Source: Strigamia acuminata (lineage: Eukaryota > Arthropoda > Chilopoda > Geophilomorpha > Linotaeniidae). Taken from it: a DNA stretch of 64,000 bases. The notes under the pieces were generated by a model. The model did not search any database and had not been told where the DNA came from. It saw nothing but the letters and a program-made list of their open reading frames with translations. How positions within the stretch are numbered: position 1 is the first letter of the stretch; the number at the start of each line of letters is the position of its first letter. Shown here in pieces: positions 1-12,051 of the stretch. The stretch is from contig OX442318.1 in the NCBI GenBank assembly GCA_949358305.1, positions 482,501 through 546,500 of the forward strand. The letters run 5' to 3'. The position numbers and the translations under genes are program-made.

Positions 1-21
1 TCAAATGAAAATCAATTTTAC

Positions 22-335
22 CAGGCCAAGTGACTGAAATGACTGTCCGTCGAGCATGCCACAACTTCGCAGTTCATTTGCCGGAACTCGTCGGCCCGGT
101 CGCTGAAAGCGATGATTTCGGTCGGACAAACGAACGTGCTAAACAAAAGGTCAATCATTTTGCGCAATTTAAGTCGACGCTATTTTTGAACGTACAAATC
201 CAACGGGTAGAAGAAGAAAACCAAATATTTTCCTTTGTAGTCGGACAATTTGATTTCCTTGAATTCTCCATTGACGACGGCGGTGCCGCAGAAATCCGGC
301 GCCGGTTTGGCCAACTGGGGCAACTTGGAACTCAT
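22..335 (-). CDS. Prdx1: Typical 2-Cys peroxiredoxin, 5' part (two exons, runs off the window)
   Basis: Thiol peroxidase that reduces hydrogen peroxide and organic peroxides using thioredoxin. Reading the minus strand, exon 1 (335-196) starts [20 protein letters not shown] and ends at YPLDF. A GT-AG intron (195-139) follows, and exon 2 (138-22) carries FVCPTE, which contains the peroxidatic cysteine, and ends at SHLAW with a GT donor. The remaining exons, including the resolving cysteine, lie left of position 1. From memory the sequence is close to animal PRDX1/2 and fly Jafrac1. The start was chosen because it gives the family's usual short N-terminus with no targeting peptide, so a cytosolic form is likely. 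The gene is divergent to the FGGY kinase. PRDX1 and PRDX2 cannot be separated from this fragment. Confidence 0.9.
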
Positions 336-1164
336 TTCTGCGAAAGAATGCGAGAAAAATTGTTCAATGTCACTTTTAAATTCGTGCTACGTCATTTGCC
401 ACCGATGCGGTAACTCGCAATTACGTGAGCAAATTCAAGTTGGACAATTGAGGAAATTAAGACGCAGGTTTCAATTCGATTTTTATGTTGCGTCGTGCTC
501 ACCTATGCAATGAATGATTGATATGTATGTATGGATTTTTGTCAGAAAGAATGGTTCGGACAAAGGACCACGGTTCGCGATTCAACTGCTCACGTTTTCG
601 ATAATTCGCCGGTATAAATACACGCTCAAGTCACGTGACGAAGCATTATGAGGTATGGATGGGTGAGAATGGGTCGATGACGTTGAACAATATCGCGATA
701 GAATATTAAATTGAGATTATTTGACGTCATTGCTTATCGTGTAGGAGCGGGGTGTTTTCTTTGAAATTGAAAGGCCGATCCCACCTGTGGAAAAATAGAA
801 GGAAATTGACATTTGGTCAGAAAGAAGGGAATTTTTGGTGAGAAAAAAAAAGAGGAACTACATTTTTATCAAACAAAAATCAAAAACAATTTTTTTTAAT
901 CTATTTTTAATTTTGTTTTCACTCTACAGGGGTGCGATATTATATATTTTGCATATTTTGCATGCTAGAATTGTTTTAATTGTCTATTTACACATTTTTA
1001 AATAGTTGTTATGCAGGGAAGTGATTAGGGATTGTACAGCTGTTTTAATGTTTTTCTTTTTTTCTTTTTTAATATGGTAATTAAAAATCGAGATAAGGAA
1101 AAGATAAACTGCCATCTCACTTCACTACTCTTTGTAAATCATTTTTATTATTCGTCACGTTAAA
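336..1164. other. Intergenic divergent promoter region between peroxiredoxin and FGGY genes
   Basis: No coding exon is visible here. The region holds a perfect GTCACGTGAC palindrome at 630-639 (E-box/bHLH type), a TATAAATA string at 613-620 and AT-rich sequence up to the FGGY start. Both flanking genes point outwards, so regulatory sequence for both should lie here. Confidence 0.6.
630..639. promoter_or_regulatory. Palindromic CACGTG E-box (GTCACGTGAC)
   Basis: GTCACGTGAC is a perfect 10-bp palindrome with a CACGTG core, the kind of site bound by USF/TFE-type bHLH-ZIP factors. It lies in the divergent promoter about 295 bp upstream of the peroxiredoxin start codon, a plausible place for stress-responsive control. 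Function is inferred from motif and position only. Confidence 0.35.
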
Positions 1165-3537
1165 ATGGTGAAATATTTCCTAGGAATTGATGTTGGAACT
1201 CAAAGTGTTCGATGCGCACTCGTCGATTCAAGTGGAACAGTAAAATCCGTAGCGATTCGATCCATTCAAATATGGAGTCCGAGCAACAACTTTTACCAAC
1301 AATCATCGGCAAACATTTGGGAGGCTTGTTGCGCATCTTGCAAAGTATAAAACCATAAAATAAGTAACAAAACAACCAATTAATGATATTTATGTTTTCA
1401 GGATGTTCTTTCCACCTCGGAAATCGATAAATCGCGCATCGTTGGCATCGGATTCGACGCGACATGTTCGTTGGTTGTTTTGGATAAAAATTTCAATCCG
1501 TTATCGTTGAATTTAAAAAGTGATTTTTTACTCAGTAGTTAGTTATTTTCATCGGTTAACTAATTAATTTGAAAAGCAGATGATGTGGAACCGGTTCAAG
1601 ACGTGGTTATGTGGATGGATCATCGTGCGGTGAAACAAACCGATTTTATTAATTCCAAAAAGTTCGACGTTCTCAAATCGGTCGGGGGCAAAATGTCGCT
1701 GGAAATGCAGCCGCCAAAATTGCTCTGGCTCAAGGAAAACATGCCGACAAGTTGGTGGGACAGAGCCGGCTATTTTATGGATTTACCCGATTACTTGACG
1801 TGGCGAGCTACGAATTCATTGACTCGGTTAATACGGTTAAATTGTGATGAATTGCGATTTTTTTGATGGATGGATTAATTTGTACAGGTCGCTGTGTTCT
1901 ATCACTTGCAAGTGGTTGTTTTCGGGTGTTGGAAATGCTGGTTGGGATCAAGTTATGTGGAAAGAAATTGGCTTAGATGATGTCGTGCGGGATATGGATG
2001 GGTTAGGTGAGATTGTCGGATTTTTTTTTAAAATTTTGGTTCCGAAAACGATAAAAATATGAATTTTTCATCAATTTTGGTTCCGAAACTGATAAAAACG
2101 TGAACTATTCATAATTTTTTGTTCCGAAATTGATAAAATGTGTGAAATTTTCTCATTTTAGAGCCAGGAAAAGCGTGCGGTTCAGGTTTAACCCCAGAAT
2201 CAGCTCGAGAATTGTGTTTAGATCCATCAATTGCCGTTGGAGCATCATTAATCGATGCGTACGCTGGAGCTTTAGGTATTAACTATTAATTTACCTCTGC
2301 AAAATACAATTAAACATTTTTTCAATCCCAAAACTAGGTTTACTCGCTTGTCATCCCGAGGTCGATCTCCACCTCCAAGACGTGTCGTCCAAACTGGCTA
2401 TAATTTGCGGCACATCCACCTGCCACATAGCGGCAAGTTATCGCGTCCCGGGCCTGCCAGTATTCACATTTTAATCCACATTTAGGTGTCCCGAAACGCG
2501 AAATTCGTGCCTGGTGTTTGGGGCCCGTATTTCTCGGTTTTGGTTCCGACATTTTGGACCAACGAAGGCGGACAAAGCGTCACCGGCAAATTAGTAGAAA
2601 AAAGGTTGTAACAAATAAAGAAGGAAATTAATTGTGCGCAATAGTTAGATCACATTGTCTCGTCGCATCCATCGTTTGCTCGGAGACCCACGTCGGAACA
2701 GGATCTCGAGTCGGTGTACGGAGAACTGAACCAATGTTTAGTGGATATGCAAGGAGAAGAGAACGCGGCTAGTGTCGCGCATCTCACCAAAAACTTACAC
2801 GTTTATCCAGATTTCCATGGAAATCGGTCCCCATTGGCAGATTCGTCTCTCAAGGGAATGGTAAAAGGTTGCAATTGCTTTAAAGTTGTTGAAATTATTA
2901 CACTTTATGCGTTTGCAATAGATTTGCGGTTTAACGCTTAATAAGAGTGTACGGGATTTGGCGATTTATTACTTGGCGACGGTACAAGCATTGGCCGTAA
3001 GTGATTTACTGACATTTTGTGAAAATTTGAATTTTTTGGCGTGAAATTTGTTGAAAATTTGCATTTTTAGGGTAAAATTTGTGGAAATTAAAATGTTGTT
3101 GGTTTCAGTATTCCACCAAACAAATAATAAGTGCAATGGAAAGTGCTGGTCATTCTTTTCGCTGCGTTTTAATGTGTGGTGGCCTCGCTAAGAACGACCT
3201 ATACGTGACAACCCACGCGGATGTAACGGGGTTACCCGTAGTCAGACCCAATGAACCCGAATCGGTGATGTTGGGCTCCGCCATGCTCGGTGCCGTCGCA
3301 TCGGGCGAATTTCCAACCTTAGAAATCGCCATGAACCAAATGGGCGGCGAAGGCCACGTCACATTTCCTCAAAACGAGACAAAACTGTGAGTAAAACGAA
3401 ACAAAAAGGTAAAAAGTTAAAAAAAATATATATATATTTTTCATTTTTCAAGCTTCCACCAATCCAAATACCAAGTGTACCGTAAAATGCTGACCGATCA
3501 ACGCGAATACGACCGGTTAATGGCTGCAACGAAATAA
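1165..3537 (+). CDS. FGGY: FGGY-family carbohydrate kinase, 11 exons
   Basis: Predicted sugar kinase of the FGGY-domain-containing type; vertebrate FGGY phosphorylates D-ribulose. The exons read 1165-1344, 1402-1519, 1580-1826, 1888-2006, 2162-2275, 2339-2432, 2486-2593, 2645-2860, 2922-2996, 3109-3386 and 3453-3537. The N-terminus [20 protein letters not shown] is the phosphate-1 ATP-binding loop of the ASKHA fold. [43 protein letters not shown] and LMCGGLAKN follow in the order seen in animal FGGY proteins. The intron after CHIA begins with GC (2433), a rare GC-AG intron; reading through it gives a stop. The gene is complete, with a normal start and a TAA stop. It is convergent with the RANBP3 gene. 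Confidence 0.93.
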
Positions 3538-4035
3538 ACTCACGACAACAAATTAATTGGTCAATGATTTATTCATCTTTAGAGTTTCACCACTCACAAG
3601 TCAGTCATACATGAAAATTGCTACACACAAAACGAGAATTGATCGATTGATTTCTAATTCGCAATCACGCCCGTAGAAATGACCCCGCCCGCATAACTTA
3701 GAATAATAATAATAATAATAATGATAATAAAGAAAGAGAAAAACAAAAATATATGTACACGAAAATTGTCCATTTTATACAAACTGACCATTTAATTTAT
3801 TTTCTGCAACAATTTTTAAGGGTACAAACAAGTTTATTTAAAGTTATTATTTATTATTCATCATCATCATCATCCACAGTCGAGACGAAAAAGAAAGAAC
3901 GATTTCATTTCCGAAACAAAAAAGAAAAGAAGTTCTGTGTTTGAAAAAGGCCGCGGCGATTACAAGGAAGACGAGGACAAATTCCCGCTGTCAGCTAAAC
4001 GAAATAATGAAATTTTAATTTAATTTAACTTTAAT
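3538..4035. other. Convergent intergenic region with ATA and CAT microsatellites
   Basis: This gap separates the 3' ends of the FGGY and RANBP3 genes. It holds an imperfect (AAT)n run at about 3701-3730, which includes an AATAAA at the end, and a short (CAT)n run near 3858-3873. No conserved coding sequence is visible. Confidence 0.6.
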
Positions 4036-6464
4036 TTAATTCAATTTAAATTCACCATCGAAAGTGTGACTTTTATTCCTGCTCGTTGAATCGATGGACG
4101 TGTCTTGAATATTCGTGCCGAACTCGCTGCTGTTGCTGTCGTCCTCGTCGTCCTCATCGTCGTCCAGTTGATTATCGGGTTCGTTGACTCTCCGCCGCTT
4201 GGGCGACGAGCTGCTGTCGTCGGACGTGGTCGTAGATGGCTGGCAATGAAGCGCGTCCTCCGAATTGGCGGCCACCCCGCAACTAGCGTCTGCCGGGAAC
4301 CGGTCGTGCTGTTGGTTCTGTTCCTCGGCCGACTTTAGCGTCTTGACCCGCCAATTGAGTGCATTGAACAACTGCTCGGCATCCTTAGCACTGGCCTAAA
4401 AATGCAATGTTATTAATTTAAAATTTAAAATTTAAAATTTTAAATTACCATGACTAAGAAAACTTTGACCCCGTCGCCGTCCATGGCGGTGAGGCGGACG
4501 CTCCGCTGGCTGGGCTGCTCGATGGCCATCCCGGCCCACACCTTGGTGTTGAGCACCACGCGCAAACTGCCCTGAGTGCGCATGACGAGGCGTGATTGCA
4601 GGGCTCCTTCGGCCGCCGACTCGTCCTTGTCGTTGAGTCGCAGGAGCCCCCGACCACGCTCCACCCACGACGAGTTCTTGTGGTCAAAAGTGAAGAGTTT
4701 ACAGTTGACCTGCAGCACATTGGACTCCTCTTCTTCGCCCGTCACCACCAAAACTTCGTCGTAGGTGCGCTTAACCTTGCGAGATTCGTACTCGAGAGCC
4801 GACTCGTGAAGGGATTTCGCCTTGCTCGATTTGCTCGACTTGGCCGCCTCGCCGTTCACCGCCACCTTCTCCTCCCGCCGCGGTTCCGGTTCCGCCAGCT
4901 CGGGCGAGCCGCCGAACGACGGCAGCAATAAATTACCGTTGCTACTCGACGAATTTTGAGAATTATTACAAACGTTCTGCGCAATTAAAACAGATTCCTC
5001 AGTCACACACTTTAAATTAAACCATTTTCGACATTACCGTAACCCTTTCGTTCATGTTCTGGCCGAACACGAAGCTGGCGTCGGCCGGCGTTACAATCGC
5101 GCGCGGAATGCCCGAGTTGACTGCCACCGATGTTGCACTTATTACACTAGAATTTGTGGTAGACACGTGATGGTGTTGATGGTTCTCCCCCGAATTTACT
5201 ACAATGTGATGGTTGTGGTTGTTGTTGTGACCTGACATGGACGTGCACGCTGTTGTCTGTCCGTTGCTGCTCTCCAGCAAACCCATCTCGTCCGACGTCG
5301 ACACTTCCTGCCGCTCTTAATTTATAATTATTATTATTAAATTATTTTTTTTAATTATTTTAATTATTTCAAGTACCTGGTCCTCCGCTGTCGCATTTGG
5401 CAAACGGGTTCGTCAGAACCGCCGGCTTCAATTTAAACGAACTGCTCGAGCAGTTGCCCGTGCGATTCGCTTCGAGATCGAGATGGGGGTTCGGTCGGAT
5501 CGGAGTGAAGGTCGCCGGTGCCACGATCGGTCTTCCCTCTACACCGCAACGTCACGTGAAAAAAACAGCCAATTAATTAAAATCCGCTCGCTCGTTACCC
5601 TTGTTGACGGTGCTGTCTGCCACACTTTTGGTTGCAGCTGCAGCGCTCGTTTTAGCCGCAAAAGGGTTATTAGCTAACAAAATACCACCTGCTCTGGATG
5701 CAAATGTCTGATTCATGTTTGAGCATGATTTATTTAAATCACTCTCGCTGTTTGAATCAAAATCTTTAATGAAAAAGCAACAACAAATCACATTCGTTTG
5801 CTAAACACGTCCACGTTTCTTTACCTCCCAAGTTACTTTCGCTGTTGTCGGATGACGTGAATACATCGGATGTGCACTGAAATTCATGAAATTCATTTAA
5901 TTTTTAAAAAATTTCAATTTCCTTTCATTTTACCTGGTCAGATTGATGATCTTGACTCGATGGTTCTGCAATTACACAAAGTGAAAAACGTATTAATTAA
6001 TTAATCACTCAATTATCGACATTTAATTCACGGGATTAAGTGAATGATGATGATAAAACACTTGTAATCATTTCAACCATCGAAATAACGAGTAAAATCA
6101 TTTTCTTTCATCAATTTCTTCATTTATTTCCACCGTCCCATTCCGGACGCCAAAGTGAGTTTTTTCTCAGACACATACGATCAGTAGTGATATGAACCGT
6201 CGATAATTATGTCTAGTTTAGGCGAAATGTGTGTGTTTTTTGTCGTAATGTCAAATACATACGTTTCACTACCATCATGTTTATGACTACGCAGTAGTCG
6301 CAATAAAAGGCCCGTTTCACCGCCGAGCCAATCGCTTCGTCTAAACAAATGCACTGCGTCGTCTATACAACAGTCAGCCGCCGGTTTCTTTTTCTTTTCA
6401 CCCCAAATTTAAACTAAACTTTGACCAGATAAAACTGGCACTTACCAGAACTATTGTCCGCCAT
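4036..6464 (-). CDS. RANBP3: Ran-binding protein 3, RanBD domain, about 8 exons
   Basis: Nuclear Ran-binding cofactor for CRM1-dependent export. The start codon (6464) gives MADNSS followed by a GT donor. Small exons follow near 5965-5934 and 5880-5825, then larger ones near 5770-5598, 5540-5378, 5315-5034, 5000-4449 and 4395-4036. SFVFGQNMNERV matches the FVFGQN motif that precedes the Ran-binding domain in vertebrate RANBP3. The RanBD itself reads EESNVLQVNCKLFTFD, WVERGRGLLRLND, SRLVMRTQGSLRVVLNTKVW and VRLTAMDGDGVKVFLV. The tail is acidic and Ser-rich with a basic KRRR, ending GEFKLN. A His/Asn-rich low-complexity stretch lies around 5160-5230. The CDS is intact; the coordinates of the first small exons are less certain than the rest. 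Confidence 0.9.
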
Positions 6465-6665
6465 TTTGTGATGGTTTCAAAACACCTAGTGGCAACTTTG
6501 CTCATTGCTAACTTCATATTTGTACGAAATTAAATCGATTCCACCACTTTCTTGAAAGATCAAGAAAACGCAACATTTTAATTTCATCCATTACTTTATT
6601 TAATTAAACAAAACAGAAACATCTATTTTCTTCAAATAATGTTATAACATAACATAATCTCATGA

Positions 6666-6737
6666 GCGATGGTGGTATAGTGGTAAGCATAGCTGCCTTC
6701 CAAGCAGTTGACCCGGGTTCGATTCCCGGCCATCGCA
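6666..6737 (+). tRNA. tRNA-Gly-TCC: tRNA-Gly (anticodon TCC)
   Basis: The 72-nt cloverleaf has a 7-bp acceptor stem GCGATGG/CCATCGC, an A-box-like TGGTATAGTGG, an anticodon loop CTTCCAA giving TCC, a T-arm with GGTTCGATTCC and discriminator A. There is no intron. It lies between the RANBP3 and RPS11 genes, and a T-rich run downstream at 6743-6758 can serve as the Pol III terminator. It is nearly identical to the standard animal tRNA-Gly(TCC). Confidence 0.97.
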
Positions 6738-6869
6738 ATTCCTTTTTATATTTTTTTTAAACATTTTCCACATCACAAATAGCCGATAATTAACAAAACA
6801 CGGAAAAAAAAGATTTTTTTTTGTCCAAAAATAATTTCAATTTGATTTTTTAATTCTTTCTTAGCTGTT

Positions 6870-7112
6870 CGAGATTCGGCTAGCACCAGTATGATGCCAC
6901 ATTTTAAACTACGACCGCCATTTTGCTCGGCCATCGCTACATTTTTTTTTAAAAATTGAATTGAATTTAATTTTCTCATCATATATTTTTAAAACCACCT
7001 TTAAATAAGTTTGGAAAATGAAAAATTTTCTAAAAAAGTAGTTGAATCTATTATTTGAGCTAGCACGAGCACAGTGCCGTACTCTAATCACCATCCGCCA
7101 TTGCTGCGATTT
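6870..7112. repeat. Weak direct duplication upstream of RPS11
   Basis: Two roughly similar segments (about 6872-6945 and 7045-7112) share a GCTAGCACNAG core, a spaced GTGCC/TGCCAC block and a CCGCCATT block, each followed by a TTTTCTCATC stretch. This looks like an old duplication of about 180 bp. No coding sequence is seen. Confidence is low because the identity was judged by eye. Confidence 0.3.
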
Positions 7113-7262
7113 ATAGGCTTATTAATATCCGCCTTGAAAAGTGATTTTCTCATCGTTTCATCGGTATATTTGATGGTACATTTGAATCAAAACAACAAAT
7201 AGCTTCACATAATCTTTTTATTTTCCAAAAAAATCTGCATTTCACATTTGAAAACAGTGAAT

Positions 7263-8245
7263 TTAAAACTTTTGAAATTGTTTTTTTGAACCGGGTCCTT
7301 TGGTGACTTTAAGGACATTAAATCGAACTGTTTTGCTCAGCGGACGACATTCTCCTACCGTTACTACATCGCCAATTTTTACATCCCTAAAACAAAAAAA
7401 CAAAAACAAAAAAGAAATTACAACAAAATTCGTACAAATTCAATAAAAATAAAATTCGCACCGGAAGCAGGGTGAAAGATGAACGGACATATTTTTATGT
7501 CTTTTTTCAAATCGATTATACTTCTTGACGTAGTGCAAATAGTCTCGTCTGATCACTATTGTTCTCTGCATTTTCATTTTCTGCACAATTCCAGTTAAAA
7601 TTCGACCTCTGATGCTGATGTCTCCAGTAAACGGACATTTCTTATCAATGTACGTTCCCTCAATTGCCTGGAAAATAAATAATCAAATTTTCAATCATAA
7701 TCCTCAAAAAAAAAGGAAAAGAAAAAAAATATTTTAAATTTCAGAAAAAATTGGGTTTAGAATGTTGGTATCAGTCACTTTTCATCAGAAGACCGTCGTG
7801 ACAATTTTTCATCATCTTTTCAAACTATTAAACAATTAAAATGTGTTTATTTATAAATTCCCACCTCTCGGGGGGTCTTGAACCCCAATCCAACGTTTCT
7901 CACATAACGAAGCGATTTTTTCTTTTTCGCTAAAGTCTTCTTACGATTTAAGAATATCGTCGGCTGCTTTTGAAAGGCGCGCTCGTTCTGCAACAAGAAA
8001 AGCAAAATTAGATAAAGCAAAATTAGATCGACTTGCAATGCGACTCGTGGTAGCTGCCATGTGGCATGACAAATTAGGCCTAACGCTAAATGACAAAAGG
8101 AAACGCTTTTTACACCGGATTGGCGCACCTCATTCCACTAAAAACTGTTTTAATACGTTTCCCCACTTCAACTACACACGATTTGACCAAATCGGAGGGA
8201 ATAACCTTTTTTAAATTGTACAATTTAACCCACCTGATCCGCCAT
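7263..8245 (-). CDS. RPS11: 40S ribosomal protein S11 (uS17), 4 exons
   Basis: Structural protein of the small ribosomal subunit that binds 18S rRNA. Exons on the minus strand are 8245-8234 (MADQ), 7987-7865 ([12 protein letters not shown] to KTPRE), 7667-7462 and 7386-7263. The core [45 protein letters not shown] and [19 protein letters not shown] is the uS17 signature. Summed exons give 154 residues, close to the animal norm of about 155-158. A 12-nt first coding exon with the intron right after the start is common in ribosomal protein genes. The gene is head to head with NDUFV3, with about 204 bp between start codons. It is intact. Confidence 0.96.
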
Positions 8246-8449
8246 GACGACCGCGTTGCTGCGAAAAAATTTTCAAGCAACGACAACGAGGCTCACTTCC
8301 GACTTGGATTAATAGTTGAAGATTCTCCCGCTAATGGCGTAGTCGAACCCTTCGTTTTCCAGTTCAGTTTGTACCACACACTAGCGTAGGAAAAGCACAC
8401 TTCGCTAAAGCGCCGTTGTATATTGAATAATAACATAATAATAATAAAA

Positions 8450-9457
8450 ATGGAGGTGTTCGTTTCGGTCATGTCTAGATTTCCAATAAAAAAGGTATAA
8501 ATCGAACGATCTGACGTAAATAATGTAATTTTTAATGCCGATAAATAATTTCAGGGAGTTGGTGCACTTAATGGAGCACGAATGTCTCCGTTTTGGAAAT
8601 TAAATTTCAGTTCTGGTAAGAAAATGTCGATGAAAAAGACTATGATTGTCATGCCTACTCATTCCCCACAACCTGCCCCGATTTCAATTGAAAACCGAGG
8701 CGGGAATAATGTGAATAAGCAAAACAAAAAGCCTAAAAAGACTGCACAGCGTGAGTTGTATATAATTTTATGATTTCTACTTTTAATTGCTAATCACTCG
8801 CGATAATTGAAGCGGTTTTGGATGGCAAAAATGTGAATTATTTCAGCCTCAATACCGCAAACTGAAGGTAATGTTGGTGCTGAAAGCGGTGCTTCTCCCG
8901 TCGCACTTCCACGATCTAGCGATGGGAAGTCGTATCTGTGTCCCGAATATTACCAGCACGACAGGTTCTCCTTTTACCACCTCACGACCCAAATGATAAG
9001 CATGAGAATGCCCCAACCGTCGAATAAAACGAGGATCCAGCAACAGCAACGCAATCCAGTTGTTGCACCTCCAAAACAAACTAATAAATCAGCAAAAATC
9101 GCATAAATATTGCTTAAATATTGGAAAATCGCATAAATATTGGAAAATCGCATGAATATTGCTTAAATATTGGAAAATCGAGTATAAATTGATTGTTTGC
9201 ACCTCCAGAATCAATAAAATTGATCTTTTTACTCATTCAAGACCACGAAAATTGATTTTTGTCCATTTCTAGACGGAAAAGCGATCAATCCGGTCGCATC
9301 GCAAGCGAAATCGGTGCGCCCGAGCGACGGTAAATCGTACGTGGTCCCGGAGTATTACCAACACGAGAAATATTCGTTCGCCCACTACGAAATCGAAATG
9401 AGAAACATGAGACTGCCGCAGCCGTCGAGCAAGACACCAACGGCTGCGAAGAAGTGA
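8450..9457 (+). CDS. NDUFV3: NADH dehydrogenase flavoprotein 3 (complex I), with two alternative terminal exons
   Basis: Accessory subunit of the NADH-binding module of mitochondrial complex I. Exon 1 is 8450-8494 (MEVFVSVMSRFPIKK) and exon 2 is 8555-8750. Two possible last exons have the same phase, 8847-9107 and 9273-9457, and each carries the conserved domain. The first reads SDGKSYLCPEYYQHDRFSFY and ends in RMPQPSNKT. The second reads SDGKSYVVPEYYQHEKYSFA and ends in RLPQPSSKT. These correspond to the YKN/YSTYTF and RMPQPSSG end of vertebrate NDUFV3. A Lys-rich linker lies before the domain and the basic N-terminus suits a mitochondrial presequence. Each last exon has its own AG acceptor and stop. 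An AT-rich repeat (9094-9186) separates them. Confidence 0.85.
9094..9186. repeat. Short tandem repeat between the two NDUFV3 last exons
   Basis: Units containing AAAATCGCATAAATATTG and GCTTAAATATTGG are repeated three to four times, starting at the stop codon of the first terminal exon. The region is AT-rich and non-coding. Confidence 0.7.
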
Positions 9458-9531
9458 TGAATTTCGTTTAGAAAAACTAGTTTGTTTATTTATGTTTATT
9501 TTAGGCTTAATGTTTAGATGACGTGCAATTA

Positions 9532-11818
9532 TTAAATGGTAAAATCAAAAGGCGCAAAGTTTTTCTTGAATTGCTGCGCCGTTTGTTTCTCCTGCGCGAA
9601 TTCGTGCGGGCATTTCTTCCAGTCCACTTTGTCCGGAATGTTGAGCAGCTCCGGACACGCCACCACTTCCCTGCAATTTAATTGAAATTGAAATTGAAAT
9701 TAAATTATTGTTAAATTATTGTTACCGTCCAAATTGTAATGGGAAACGTTTGTTTATGAGGTGAAGGAGTCGTTCGCCGCTCGGTATTTCGGCATAGAAG
9801 TAAGCGACACCCGACGGAATATCCTAGAAACAAATTTCGTGAGAATAAATGCGAAAAAATCTGTCAAATTGAAGTTACCAAATCCGTCGAGTCCGGCATT
9901 GTTTGCAATTTGAGGTCGTTTTGTTCGGCGCATCGTTTAAACGCCGCTAGAATTCTATTTTCAAATTTCCTGGCGACGGGAACAACCTGAACGAGAAAGA
10001 TGGAATAAAACAACACAAATAAATGTGGAAAAATGGAATAAATCACTTGAATTTGGAAATGTTGGGTTCGGAAATTCCTTTCGAAGAAAATGGCAATTTT
10101 CTGTTGCGAGTCGTAAAATTTCCTGAGCGCGTTTTTAAATTTGTTCACTTCCGCCAACGCTTCGGGTGGCAAATCGACGGTCGCCGCGAAATGAGTGATC
10201 GGACAGATGAGGATGTGGTCACTGACCAAACCGCCTTTGGGAAGAGTTAAATAAATCTAAAAAAAAATTTTAACAAATTTTAAAAATTAAAAAAAATATT
10301 TATTTATTTCATTTCATTTTTTACTGTACATCGGTGCCAATGCTGACCACTAGGTGTTTTTCTACATCCGGGCTTCCCAGGCAAAACCAACATGGACCCG
10401 TCGGTTGAGCTATAAAACAAAATGAATTAAATTATTTGAAATAAAATTCATTCGTTATCAATCACCTGGTTTCCATTGTTTTTGTCTTTTGGATTGAAAA
10501 TTCTGGTTTTCTGGACGTCTTTTACCCGTGTTTGTTGCATTCATGTCGTAAAAATACTGAACCGGTTTTTCCTAGAATTAAAACAATTAAAAAATTTGTA
10601 ATTTTTTTAAAAAATGTAATGATGGTGGTATACTAGGCAATTGTGCACTTTTTTACGCTTAAAAATGCATTTTTTGCATCAAAAACTGCACGCTCTTGTC
10701 TAAAAAGATCGTTTTCAGACGAAAATGTGCCGAAATTCAAGAAAACGCACTTGAGTGAGTGATTTGTCATCTTCGGGTAGAACTTGCACGGTGTAAGGAT
10801 TTTCCGTAACATCCAACGGTTGTTTGACCAACTCCGAGTTATCCATCGAACTCATTGCGGATATAGAAAATGCATAAAGCCACTAAAAACAAACAAACAA
10901 CTTAATTTACGTCCAAAATGCACAAAATTTAAACAAATTTCTACTTTTTGTTTCTGCGAATTGCCAACTTTTGCTAAACTCAAAAACCTCGTCACGTGTC
11001 TCGCACTTTCGGACAAAATCTTGTGATTCCGGTACGGTAATCGTTCGTAATGCACATTTTCTAGTCCGCAGAAATGGTATCGCGGTTTAACGAGTCGAGC
11101 CAACTGCGATATCAAATGCGACGCATTTTCCTCCACATTTCTTTGCTGAAAAATCACAAAAAATTTAAACATTTTCACAATTCGTTGCCGAAAATCAAAT
11201 TTTACCGGTGGCACGACGTATTTCGAGACTCCTTTCGGCCATTGCGACGTGATTAAAATATCAACCCCCTTCAAACTATTATCAAATTCGCAAATTCTTT
11301 CGAGGGCTTTCACGTCGTCGACTGTAAAATGAGTTGAACTCGCTTTTCGCCCTTCCATTCCACTCAAATACATGAGTTTGAGGCTGTACGGTCCAGTCAG
11401 AACTCCTTTTTTGCCCAGAAATATTATATTTGGACATATTTCATCGCCTTCTGCGCTCGGGTACAAGTTTTCTAGTTCTTTCGAGTTTGGTCCTAAAATG
11501 TATGTTGGTATGGGTGCTTTTAACGTTCCGTTCAAGCATGATTTCCATTCGGTATCGTTGGCGCCGAAGAAATTGCCGACGCACAATAACATCTGCAATT
11601 ATGGTTCCTTTTATTATCATTATTAAGTGTAATTTTTGTTCATTATTTACGTCAAACGGGCCGGCTTTTTTGTTTACGGTTTCGACTCGTTGAAATAATT
11701 GTGAAAATTTACCGTCCACATCGCCGGAAACCAATCTGAAAGTATAAAACAGCGTCATAAATTGTTTTTCTCTTATTTTTCTATTCGATTCTTACATTTT
11801 TTGCACTTTGGCGGCCAT
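9532..11818 (-). CDS. CWF19L1: CWF19-like protein 1 (CwfJ domains), multi-exon
   Basis: Putative spliceosome-associated protein related to yeast Drn1/Cwf19. The start at 11818 gives [20 protein letters not shown], a metallophosphoesterase-like N-terminal domain. [45 protein letters not shown] and [17 protein letters not shown] follow. The middle has [16 protein letters not shown] and [14 protein letters not shown]. The C-terminal CwfJ_C_1 and C_2 parts read [52 protein letters not shown] and [20 protein letters not shown], ending FAPFDFTI. Zn-binding CWFCL-like residues are in the exon near 10330-10410. The gene is intact and is head to head with the HSDL1-like gene, 233 bp between start codons. 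Confidence 0.92.
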
Positions 11819-12051
11819 TTTAATTAATGGTTGAATACGAGTATCGTGCTGCCACTAGCGATCAGTCTCTTTATTTTCTCGCGTGGCGGATCAATGTTAC
11901 TTTTTGTTCAATTTTATTTAATTTTTTTTAGTTAAGAAATTTTTTAAATTTTATTTTGACTATTGGATTAATCCGAATATCCCGGAATAGCCGTTCTGCT
12001 TTTAACGGTTTCCTAATTTTACCGTTTGGCGGAGATCGGTCGGTCTGCATT

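Noticed and set aside
613-620. TATAAATA as a TATA box for FGGY
   Set aside because: It lies 545 bp upstream of the start codon with no evidence of a start site. It could matter only if there is a 5' UTR intron.
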